From assembly GCA_045810265.1 (NCBI GenBank), contig JBJMWF010000518.1, positions 1 through 5,292 of the forward strand: a stretch of 5,292 nucleotides of DNA, read 5' to 3'. Within the stretch, counting starts at the first letter, position 1. Each line of letters starts with the position of its first letter. This document shows positions 1 through 5,109 of the stretch, in pieces. The DNA comes from Scleromatobacter sp045810265. GTDB taxonomy: Bacteria; Pseudomonadota; Gammaproteobacteria; Burkholderiales; Burkholderiaceae_C. The notes under the pieces are model-generated. The model worked only from the letters and a program-made list of their open reading frames with translations, was not told the origin of the DNA and ran no database searches. A program made the position numbers and the translations under genes.

Positions 1-1
1 G

Positions 2-1234
2 ATCATCGTCAAGCAGTTGCCCAACCTGACGGGGACGCCGGTGGCGGCGGACAGCGCATCGGCGGTCGGCTGGGAACTGCTCGCACAACTGCCTGGCTGG
101 CACTGGAGCGCGGCGGCATTGGGCGGCGCGTCGCTGGCCGCGCTTGCGCTGCTGGCGCACCTGCCAAGGCTGCCCGGCGCGCTCCTGGTGATCGCGGCGG
201 GCATCGCCGCGGGGCAGGTCTTGCATCTCCAGGTCCGCGGCGTGGCGGTGGTCGGCCGGATCGATCTCGCCTTGTCGGTGCCCGCGCTGCCGGTGCTGTC
301 GCAAGGGCAGTGGATCAGTCTCGGGGAACTGTCGCTCGCGCTGGTGCTGCTGGTGTTCGCCGAGAGCTACGGCGCCATCCGTGCGATGGCGCTCCGGCAT
401 GGCGATGCGGTGGATCCCAACCGCGACCTGTTCGCACTCGGGGTGGCCAACCTGTTGTCCGGCGTGATGCATGGACTGCCGGTCGGAGCCGGCTTCTCGG
501 CGACCGCGGCCAACGAAGCGGCTGGCGCGACGAGCACGAGGTCAGCGCAGGCCGCCGGCCTCGTCGTGCTGGCGCTGGTGCTTTTGTGCCTGTCGTGGAT
601 CGAGCTGATTCCTGGGCCGGTGCTGGCCGCCGTCGTCATCCATGCGGTGTCGCATACCTTGTCGCTGTCGACGTTCAGGCCGTACTTCGCATGGCGGCGC
701 GATCGCTTCGTCGTCGTGGCAGCGGCCGTCGCGGTGGTGACCCTGGGCGTGCTGAATGGCCTGCTGGCGGGCATCGCGATCAGCCTGGCGATGACGCTGC
801 GGGGCTTGTCCGAGCCGCGCATGAGCCAACTGGGTCGCCACGGGCAAGGTCACGACTACCTCAACCTGGCGCACGACGGCGTCATCCCGGTGCCCGGCGT
901 GTTGATCCTGCGTCCCGAGGCCCCGCTGTTCTTCGCCAACGTCGAGCGGATGCTCTCGGAGATGCGCAAGCGCATCGCGGACAACGCGCCAGGCGCTTTC
1001 GTGCTGAGCCTGGAGGAGACGCCGGACCTCGATGGCACGTCGATCGAGGCGCTGGCCGCCTTCACGGCCGAGCAGGGCGCCGCGGGTCGAATCACGGTGC
1101 TCGCGCGTCTCAAGGATCCGGTGCTCGCACTGCTTCAGCAGGCGATGGCCGGGCAGGCCACGACCCACCTCGAGGCGGGCAGCGTCGACGGCGCCGTGGC
1201 CTGGCTGGCCTCGGGGCGCAGCGCGAACATGTGA
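2..1234 (+). CDS. SulP-family inorganic anion permease, C-terminal part (5' end outside window)
   Basis: The reading frame is open from base 2, so the true start lies upstream; about 410 residues are visible, and SulP proteins usually have 500-600. The first visible residues, IIVKQLPNLTG, resemble the conserved mid-protein stretch of bacterial SulP carriers. Several Leu/Ala/Val-rich membrane segments follow. The segment at 473-514 (GLPVGAGFSATAAN) matches the SulP signature around the substrate site. From about 890 to 1220 lies a soluble STAS domain beginning near PEAPLFFANVERM, as expected at the cytoplasmic C terminus. The family moves sulfate, bicarbonate or other anions across the inner membrane, usually with H+ or Na+; the substrate cannot be read from sequence. 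Two positions are unusual: the signature has Ala where many homologues have Arg (FSAT rather than FSRT), and the STAS loop reads DGTS at 1031-1042 rather than D-S/T-x-G. An intrinsic terminator follows the stop codon. Confidence 0.9.
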   Translation: MIVKQLPNLTGTPVAADSASAVGWELLAQLPGWHWSAAALGGASLAALALLAHLPRLPGALLVIAAGIAAGQVLHLQVRGVAVVGRIDLALSVPALPVLSQGQWISLGELSLALVLLVFAESYGAIRAMALRHGDAVDPNRDLFALGVANLLSGVMHGLPVGAGFSATAANEAAGATSTRSAQAAGLVVLALVLLCLSWIELIPGPVLAAVVIHAVSHTLSLSTFRPYFAWRRDRFVVVAAAVAVVTLGVLNGLLAGIAISLAMTLRGLSEPRMSQLGRHGQGHDYLNLAHDGVIPVPGVLILRPEAPLFFANVERMLSEMRKRIADNAPGAFVLSLEETPDLDGTSIEALAAFTAEQGAAGRITVLARLKDPVLALLQQAMAGQATTHLEAGSVDGAVAWLASGRSANM

Positions 1235-1260
1235 CTTCATGCATCGCTGGGAGCCGCCGG

Positions 1261-1295
1261 GACCCCCGATTGCCATGGACGGGGGTCGTTTCAAT
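1261..1295 (+). terminator. Intrinsic terminator of the SulP gene
   Basis: A perfect 8-bp stem, GACCCCCG at 1261-1268 and CGGGGGTC at 1280-1287, encloses an 11-nt loop and is followed by a short T-rich stretch (GTTTC, then ATGTTT). It starts 26 nt after the SulP stop and ends before the ribosome binding site of the next gene. This suggests that the two + strand genes are transcribed separately. The T tract is weak, so readthrough is possible. Confidence 0.65.
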
Positions 1296-1311
1296 GTTTG
1301 GAGAACACCAA

Positions 1312-1719
1312 ATGAACAAGTCCCTCGCCACGCTTATCGCCACCGCCGCTGCCGCGGGCTTCAGTCTCGGCGCCTATGCGCAGTCGACCGACACCACGCC
1401 TGCCCCGGGCACGCCTGGCACCACCACCACGACCACGGTGACCACGGAAACGACGGAGACCAAGCTGGTCCCGGCACCGACCGTCTCGCGCTCCGAGGCC
1501 AAGGATCTCAAGACCGAATCCAAGGCGGAGTACAAGGCGCGCAAGAACATCGCCGAGGCCAACCACGACCTGAACAAGGCCGACTGCAAGGTCAACGCCG
1601 ATGGCGCCGTCGAACGCGCCTGCAAGGCCGACGCCCGCGCGCAGGAGAAGAAGGAAAAGGCCGATGCCAAGCTGATCCACAAGCAGGAGACGCAGGACAT
1701 CAACGCCCAGACGCGCTGA
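1312..1719 (+). CDS. Small exported Lys/Ala-rich protein with Thr-rich linker and two cysteines, function unknown
   Basis: The protein has 135 residues. The ATG at 1312 is preceded by GGAGA at 1300-1304 with a 7-nt gap. Residues 1-23 form a Sec signal peptide: Asn-Lys, a hydrophobic Ala/Leu core, then AYA before Gln24, so the mature protein should be periplasmic or secreted. Residues 26-50 are a Thr/Pro-rich, probably unstructured linker with six consecutive Thr at 37-42. Residues 60-135 are highly charged, rich in Lys, Ala, Glu and Asp, and should be helical. Cys92 and Cys104 are the only cysteines and could form a disulfide in the periplasm. The C-terminal part resembles small hypothetical proteins of Burkholderiales with KAEYKA-type repeats and a pair of cysteines, sometimes mislabelled TolA-like; this is from memory. 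The frame is open further upstream inside the SulP gene, but the signal peptide and ribosome site fix the start. No function can be assigned. Confidence 0.85.
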   Translation: MNKSLATLIATAAAAGFSLGAYAQSTDTTPAPGTPGTTTTTTVTTETTETKLVPAPTVSRSEAKDLKTESKAEYKARKNIAEANHDLNKADCKVNADGAVERACKADARAQEKKEKADAKLIHKQETQDINAQTR

Positions 1720-1731
1720 GTTCCCGCGGAT

Positions 1732-1758
1732 GACGGCCTCGGCCGTCTTCCTGCTTGA
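1732..1758 (+). terminator. Stem-loop after the small exported protein gene, probable terminator
   Basis: GACGGCC at 1732-1738 pairs with GGCCGTC at 1741-1747. With a realistic loop this gives a 6-bp GC-rich stem around CTCG. It is followed by the pyrimidine-rich TTCCTGCTT and lies 12 nt after the stop at 1719. The tract is not a pure T run, so strength is uncertain. Confidence 0.5.
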
Positions 1759-1765
1759 ACGCACC

Positions 1766-1800
1766 GGCCCCGTGGATCGCGAGATTCCGGGGCCTTCTTG
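1766..1800 (+). terminator. Second stem-loop after the small exported protein gene
   Basis: GGCCCCG at 1766-1772 pairs perfectly with CGGGGCC at 1788-1794. The loop is 15 nt and is followed by TTCTTG. It may act as a back-up to the stem-loop at 1732-1747. The long loop and short T run make it a moderate candidate. Confidence 0.5.
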
Positions 1801-1814
1801 CTGGCAGGTACGGC

Positions 1815-1844
1815 ACAAGAAAAAGGGCTCCCGCGGGAGCCCTT
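1815..1844 (-). terminator. Intrinsic terminator of the bacterioferritin-like gene
   Basis: Positions 1823-1844 form a perfect palindrome with 11-nt arms; a hairpin of 9 bp with a CGCG tetraloop is the likely RNA fold. On the minus strand it is followed directly by a T run (complement of A1820-A1824) and then CTTGT. The minus-strand gene stops at 1863, 18 nt before the stem. This is the best-formed intrinsic terminator in the window. Because the stem is symmetrical it may also help stop + strand transcripts. Confidence 0.85.
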
Positions 1845-1862
1845 GGTCGCAAGCGGCCAGCG

Positions 1863-2411
1863 TTATTGCAGGTCCAGCCAGTCGCTGAGTTCCTCGGCGT
1901 GTTCCTGCTCCTGCGACAGGACGTGCTCGATGATGCGGCGCGTGGTCGAATCCTTGTCGCCGATCAGCTTGACCATCTGGGTGTAGGCCTCGATGGCCAC
2001 GCGCTCGGAGATCAGGTTGGCGCGGATCATCGATTTCAGGTCGGTCGACGCGTCGTAGTCGGCGTGGCTTCGCTGCAGCAGCGACGCCGGGTTGAAGTCG
2101 GGTTCGCCGCCCAGCTGCACGATGCGCTCGGCGATCATGTCGGCGTGCGCCGTCTCCTCGTTGGCGTGCACCAGGAACTCCTCGGCGATCGCCGGCGAGG
2201 CCAGGCCCTTGGCGGTGAAGTGGTGCCGCTTGTAACGCATGATGCAGACGAGCTCGGTCGCCAGCGAGTCGTTGAGCAGCTTGATGATGTCCTCGCGCCA
2301 GGGGCCGTAGGCCGGCGTGATCGCACCTTCTTCGATGTTGTTCTTGGCGGCGTCCAGAGCGCCCTGGTCGAGCTGCAGGGGGACGTGGTTGGCGCTGGCT
2401 TGTTCGGGCAT
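1863..2411 (-). CDS. Bacterioferritin-like ferritin-family protein, probably non-heme
   Basis: The protein has 182 residues in a ferritin-like four-helix arrangement. Metal-ligand candidates are Glu53 (helix A, ATELVCIMRYKRHHF), Glu86 and His89 (helix B, EETAH), Glu136 (helix C, LISERVAIEAY) and Glu168 and His171 (helix D, EQEH). These match the di-iron ligands of E. coli Bfr (E18, E51, H54, E94, E127, H130). The full set implies a working ferroxidase site. The haem-ligating Met52 of Bfr, one residue after the helix B Glu, is Thr87 here, so haem binding as in classical Bfr is unlikely. Compared with Bfr (158 residues) it has an N-terminal extension of about 35 residues containing IEEGAITPAYGP. 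The likely role is cytoplasmic iron oxidation and storage or protection from peroxide. The start at 2411 was chosen because GAAGG (complement of 2418-2422) lies 6 nt upstream; an in-frame ATG at 2456 has a poor arginine-rich extension. It diverges from the dehydrogenase and is monocistronic. Confidence 0.88.
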   Translation of the reverse strand: MPEQASANHVPLQLDQGALDAAKNNIEEGAITPAYGPWREDIIKLLNDSLATELVCIMRYKRHHFTAKGLASPAIAEEFLVHANEETAHADMIAERIVQLGGEPDFNPASLLQRSHADYDASTDLKSMIRANLISERVAIEAYTQMVKLIGDKDSTTRRIIEHVLSQEQEHAEELSDWLDLQ

Positions 2412-2580
2412 GGCTTGCCTTCGTGAGTGGGGAGTTGATCCGCTCCGCCATGGCAAACGGGATGCCGGGCTGCCACCCAGGCACGCGCGAGCTGTCGTGG
2501 AGGGCTTGCGGCAAGACCGTGAGCGCGTGTGGCGCCCGGCTTGCGACTACAGTGGGCCGGCTCAAGGCAGGAGAATTCCC
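2412..2580. promoter_or_regulatory. Divergent intergenic region between ferritin-like and dehydrogenase genes
   Basis: This 169-bp gap must hold the promoters of both flanking genes. I see no convincing sigma-70 promoter. The best -10 candidate for the + gene is TACAGT at 2548-2553, which lacks a good -35. On the minus strand TTGCCA (complement of 2449-2454) resembles a -35 without a matching -10. A short inverted repeat, CTTGC-G-GCAAG at 2505-2515, could be a regulator site but is too short to stand alone. No Fur-like AT-rich box is visible, although one might be expected for an iron-storage gene. Confidence 0.35.
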
Positions 2581-3543
2581 ATGGCTTCCAACAGCAAGCC
2601 CGTTGCCGTCGCGGTGCTCGACGACTACCAGGGCGCCGCCCTGCGCCTGGCCGACTGGTCGGTGCTCGATGGCCGCGCCGCGGTCACCGTCTTCAACGAC
2701 CATCTGGCCAATGCCGACGCCGTCGTCGAACGCCTGAAGGGCTTCGAGGTGCTGTGCGTGATGCGCGAACGCACGCCGCTGCCGCGCGAGATGCTCGAGC
2801 GCCTGCCCAAGCTCAAGCTCATCGTGTCGACCGGCGCACGCAATGCGTCCATCGACGTGGCCGCGGCCGCCGAACGCGGCATCGCCGTCGCGTTCACGGG
2901 CTACACGTCGGCACCCACGATAGAGATGACCTGGGCGCTGATCCTCGCGGCGAGCCGGCATGTCGTCGCCGAGAACCTGGCGTTCCGGCGCGGCGGCTGG
3001 CAGCAGGGCGTAGGCATCGGCCTGGCCGGCAAGACGCTGGGCGTGCTGGGGCTGGGGCGCGTCGGCGGGGCCGTCGCCAAGATCGGTGCGCTGTTCGGCA
3101 TGAAGGTGATCACCTGGAGCCCGAACATGACGCCCGAACGCGCCGCCGAGGGCGGGGCGACGGCGGTCAGCAAGGAGGACCTGCTGCGCCGCTCGGACGT
3201 GCTGACGATCCACATGGTGCTCAGCCCGAAGACCCGCGGGCTGCTCGGCGCCGGCGACCTTGCGCTGATGAAGCCCAGCGCATTGCTGGTGAACACCTCG
3301 CGCGGCCCGCTGGTCGACGAGGCGGCGCTGGTGTCGGCCTTGACCTCGCGCAAGATCGCGATGGCCGCGCTCGATGTGTTCGACACCGAACCGCTGCCCG
3401 AGGACCATCCGTTCCGCTCGTTCGACAACGTGCTGGGCACGCCGCACATCGGCTACGTGGCGGATGACCTGTATCGGGTGTTCTATGGCGACACGGTCAA
3501 GGCGGTGGACGCCTGGTTGACGGAGCGGGCGAAGGGCAACTAG
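2581..3543 (+). CDS. D-2-hydroxyacid dehydrogenase family protein
   Basis: The protein has 320 residues, normal for the D-isomer 2-hydroxyacid dehydrogenase family. The ATG at 2581 follows AGGAG at 2569-2573 with a 7-nt gap. The N-terminal substrate-binding part (about 8-100) begins VAVAVLDDYQG and includes the conserved STGARNASID. The nucleotide-binding Rossmann domain (about 103-285) carries G157-L-G159-R-V-G162. The catalytic set is present: Arg241 in NTSRG, Glu270 in DTEPL and His289 in TPHIG. These enzymes reversibly convert 2-keto acids to D-2-hydroxy acids with NAD(P)H in the cytosol. After the second Rossmann strand the sequence reads ITWSPNMTPERA, without the Asp usual in strict NAD enzymes, so cofactor choice is open. 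It is related to phosphoglycerate dehydrogenase but lacks the long C-terminal regulatory domain of the classical enzyme. The substrate is unknown and the neighbours give no hint. Confidence 0.93.
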   Translation: MASNSKPVAVAVLDDYQGAALRLADWSVLDGRAAVTVFNDHLANADAVVERLKGFEVLCVMRERTPLPREMLERLPKLKLIVSTGARNASIDVAAAAERGIAVAFTGYTSAPTIEMTWALILAASRHVVAENLAFRRGGWQQGVGIGLAGKTLGVLGLGRVGGAVAKIGALFGMKVITWSPNMTPERAAEGGATAVSKEDLLRRSDVLTIHMVLSPKTRGLLGAGDLALMKPSALLVNTSRGPLVDEAALVSALTSRKIAMAALDVFDTEPLPEDHPFRSFDNVLGTPHIGYVADDLYRVFYGDTVKAVDAWLTERAKGN

Positions 3544-3552
3544 GCGGCAGGG

Positions 3553-3620
3553 GTGGATCCTGCGACTGCGCGCAGGATGACTGACACCTGTGTCATCCTG
3601 CGCGCAGTCGCAGGATCCAC
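3553..3620. repeat. Double-palindrome intergenic element (REPIN/BIME-like)
   Basis: Two 28-nt arms, 3553-3580 and 3593-3620, are perfect reverse complements around a 12-nt centre. Each arm is itself a hairpin: ATCCTGCG at 3557-3564 pairs with CGCAGGAT at 3571-3578 across a 6-nt loop, and the same 8-bp stem recurs at 3595-3602 and 3609-3616. Two small palindromes in inverted orientation is the layout of REP doublets (REPIN, BIME). It fills almost the whole 101-bp gap between convergent genes, starting 9 nt after one stop and ending 24 nt before the other. Neither side has a T run, so it is not a standard intrinsic terminator, though the long hairpin could slow polymerase or protect mRNA 3' ends. 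Only one copy lies in this window, so dispersal is inferred. Confidence 0.75.
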
Positions 3621-3644
3621 GCACGGAGCGGTGCGGGGCCTCGG

Positions 3645-4187
3645 TTACCCACCGACCAGCGAGCGATAGAAATACGTCGTCGCGCACTCGCCGCCCTCCG
3701 GCAGCAGCGCGTAGCGCGGGATGGTGCCCACTGGCTGCCAGCCCAGGCGCGCATAGAGGCGGGCGGCGGTGTCGTCGGCCGTATCCAGCACCAGCAACGT
3801 CTTGCCCTCGGCAAGCGCTTCGCGCTCGGCGGCGCGCATCAGCGTCTCCCCGGCGCCCTGGCGGCGCGCACGCCGGTGCACCAGCATCTTGGCGACGTCG
3901 GCCCGGTGCGGCTGGTTCTCGGGCTGCACCAGGATCACCTGCACGGTGCCGGCGATGCCCTGCGCGTCTTCCACCACCAGCAGCACGCGCTCGCCGCGGC
4001 GCACGCCGGCAGCGACGTCGCGCCAGAAGGCCCGCGCCTTGTCGCGAGTCATCGGCTGCATGAAGCTGACCGAGGCGCCGCCTTCGACGCAGTCGACCAG
4101 CACGTCGACCAGCGCTTCCAGCTCGCTGTCACTGACGGACAGCAGGCGACGCGCGTCAAGGATAGAGGCTGGGACGTTGCTCGCCAT
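3645..4187 (-). CDS. GNAT-family N-acetyltransferase
   Basis: The protein has 180 residues. The ATG at 4187 is preceded by AGGAG (complement of 4193-4197) with a 5-nt gap, placed inside the end of the upstream regulator gene. The GNAT fold is seen in a central strand pair (VLLVVEDAQGIAGTVQVILV, residues 68-87), then motif A with the acetyl-CoA pyrophosphate loop R108-R-Q-G-A-G113 before helix TLMRAAEREAL, and motif B with LLVLDTADDTAARLYARLGW (131-150). The NQPHRADVAKMLVHRRARRQG segment recalls the group that includes tabtoxin-resistance-type acetyltransferases; this is from memory. The likely reaction is transfer of acetyl from acetyl-CoA to an amine, with small molecule or protein substrate unknown. 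It is translationally linked to the XRE-cupin regulator, with a 32-nt overlap, so both should be made from one transcript. The double-palindrome element lies just after its stop. Confidence 0.92.
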   Translation of the reverse strand: MASNVPASILDARRLLSVSDSELEALVDVLVDCVEGGASVSFMQPMTRDKARAFWRDVAAGVRRGERVLLVVEDAQGIAGTVQVILVQPENQPHRADVAKMLVHRRARRQGAGETLMRAAEREALAEGKTLLVLDTADDTAARLYARLGWQPVGTIPRYALLPEGGECATTYFYRSLVGG

Positions 4188-4788
4188 GGGATCTCCTGAA
4201 CGGCAAGGGGTAGGGCATGGAGGCCAGCACCACGGCGTAGCGCGCGGCCACCTTGTGGGGGTTGTGGAAGGTGATCGGTGCGTCCAGCACCATCGCCAGG
4301 CAGTCGCCGGCGGCCAGGCGATGACGTTCGTCGCCCACGGTGATGTCGATGGCGCCCGAGAGGACCCAGACCTGCTGGTGCATCACCGGTTCGCGCGGAC
4401 CGGTCTCGTACGACACGCGCGCCTTGGCCGGAAACGTCACCTCCACGATCTGGATCTGCGAACCGACGCCGCTGGGCGAGACGTTGCGGCGCACGTAGCC
4501 GGAATGCGGGTCGCGCCAGGACGGCTGGTCATCCGCCCGGGCGACCGGGCTGGCCGAAGGCTCCGGCGCGTCGAACAGGGCGGCGAGCGGGACGCCCAGG
4601 CCGGCGGCCAGCTTCTCGAGCAGCACCGCAGTCGGGCTGCTCTCGCCGCGTTCGATCAGCGAGATCATCGAGCGGCTGATGCCGCTCTGCGCAGCCAGCG
4701 CCTCGAGCGACAGGCCGCTGGAGGCACGCAGGTCGCGCACGCGCCGGGCGATGCGGGCGTTGAGGGAGTCTGGCGGATCGTCTTTCAT
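4156..4788 (-). CDS. XRE-family transcriptional regulator with C-terminal cupin domain
   Basis: The protein has 210 residues from the ATG at 4788. Residues 10-73 form a Cro/C1-type helix-turn-helix (ARIARRVRDLRASSG, then LEALAAQSGISRSMISLIERG and SSPTAVLLEKLAAGLGVPL). Residues about 110-190 form a single cupin domain with HQQVWVLSGAIDITVGDE and LAAGDCLAMVLDAPITFHNP, which in this family senses a small ligand. His137 and His175 sit at usual cupin metal-ligand regions, but the full His-His-Glu-His set is not evident. The open frame extends back to 5064, but that part is unlike protein of this family. Starts at 4788 and 4809 (seven codons longer) are both possible; neither has a purine-rich ribosome site. 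A promoter-like pair just upstream favours 4788, perhaps as a leaderless message. It precedes and overlaps the GNAT gene by 32 nt, a known type of pairing, and probably controls its own operon. Confidence 0.92.
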   Translation of the reverse strand: MKDDPPDSLNARIARRVRDLRASSGLSLEALAAQSGISRSMISLIERGESSPTAVLLEKLAAGLGVPLAALFDAPEPSASPVARADDQPSWRDPHSGYVRRNVSPSGVGSQIQIVEVTFPAKARVSYETGPREPVMHQQVWVLSGAIDITVGDERHRLAAGDCLAMVLDAPITFHNPHKVAARYAVVLASMPYPLPFRRSHGEQRPSLYP

Positions 4789-4790
4789 GG

Positions 4791-4826
4791 TGGAGCAAGT
4801 GTCCAACATGATGGAGGAGGCGTCAA
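4791..4826 (-). promoter_or_regulatory. Candidate sigma-70 promoter of the XRE-cupin/GNAT operon
   Basis: On the minus strand TTGACG (complement of 4821-4826; 5 of 6 to the -35 consensus) is followed after exactly 17 nt by GACACT (complement of 4798-4803), which keeps the key A and T positions of the -10 but matches only 3 of 6. The expected transcription start, about 7 nt further, is near 4791, two or three bases before the ATG at 4788. This would give an almost leaderless mRNA and fits the lack of a ribosome binding site. Confidence 0.45.
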
Positions 4827-4860
4827 GCTGCCAGGCCCTGTGATGAGTTGTCGATTGCCG

Positions 4861-4914
4861 GCGTAGTGAACCCTGGATACGCGTATCGGTATTTCGGGAT
4901 GCGACGCGTAGTGA
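4861..4914. repeat. Nine-bp direct repeats flanking a 12-bp palindrome
   Basis: GCGTAGTGA occurs at 4861-4869 and again at 4906-4914, 45 bp apart in the same orientation. Between them lies the perfect palindrome GATACGCGTATC at 4876-4887. The arrangement, upstream of a helix-turn-helix regulator, suggests binding sites, but each motif is short and the claim rests on layout. Confidence 0.4.
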
Positions 4915-4942
4915 CTCCTCGAATGCGGATGTAGGGATGTCT

Positions 4943-4975
4943 GTATACGGTGGTGGGGTATACGCGAACGTTCGC
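4943..4975. promoter_or_regulatory. Candidate operator cluster: two GTATAC sites and a 12-bp palindrome
   Basis: GTATAC is found at 4943-4948 and 4958-4963, 15 bp apart centre to centre. It is followed at once by the perfect palindrome GCGAACGTTCGC at 4964-4975. Such symmetrical sites are typical of binding by dimeric regulators, and the cupin-XRE protein encoded next door is the obvious candidate. No protein-site match is known to me, so the assignment is inference. Confidence 0.45.
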
Positions 4976-4992
4976 TCGGAGAGATCGGGAAT

Positions 4993-5051
4993 GCGCCTGG
5001 AACCGGCGGGTATTCGAACCTTCCAGGCGCTCGAGCCGATCCAACAATCGG
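4993..5051 (+). other. Two consecutive stem-loops in the leader of the right-edge gene
   Basis: GCGCCTGGAA at 4993-5002 pairs perfectly with TTCCAGGCGC at 5021-5030 over an 18-nt loop. A smaller stem, CCGAT at 5036-5040 with ATCGG at 5047-5051, follows. There is no T run after either. They lie 59 nt or more before the ATG at 5110 and could be a structured mRNA leader, or on the other strand part of a DNA site. I recognise no riboswitch class. Confidence 0.4.
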
Positions 5052-5109
5052 TCATCGTCACCACGGACTGGCGGCTTCAGCACGCGAGCTGCCGGTCGAA
5101 AACCTGCCC

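Noticed and set aside
310..1311. N-terminal extension of the small exported protein through the SulP gene
   Set aside because: The frame is open upstream by chance and Arg-rich. The signal peptide and GGAGA site fix the start at 1312.
2529..3467. A long second + strand frame within the dehydrogenase gene
   Set aside because: It is an Arg-rich shadow of a dehydrogenase with complete catalytic motifs; there is no independent evidence for coding.
3553..3620. Ordinary intrinsic terminator shared by the two convergent genes
   Set aside because: Neither side of the hairpin has a T run, and the nested two-hairpin layout is better explained by a REP-type repeat. A role in stopping transcription or stabilising mRNA is still possible.
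1291..3687. A 798-codon open frame on the minus strand spanning four loci
   Set aside because: It runs antisense to the exported protein and the dehydrogenase, overlaps the ferritin gene in another frame, and crosses the terminators and the double palindrome. Its composition is low-complexity Arg/Ala/Gly/His-rich. High GC removes stop codons and explains it.
5003..5020. tRNA gene suggested by GGTTCGAATACC on the minus strand
   Set aside because: The flanking bases do not form a 5-bp T stem, and no acceptor stem, anticodon arm or D arm can be placed around it.
4789..5064. Longer N terminus for the XRE-cupin regulator, starting at 5064
   Set aside because: The added 92 residues do not resemble the family and would cover the palindrome-rich region and the promoter candidate. 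The helix-turn-helix begins about ten residues after the ATG at 4788, as is usual.
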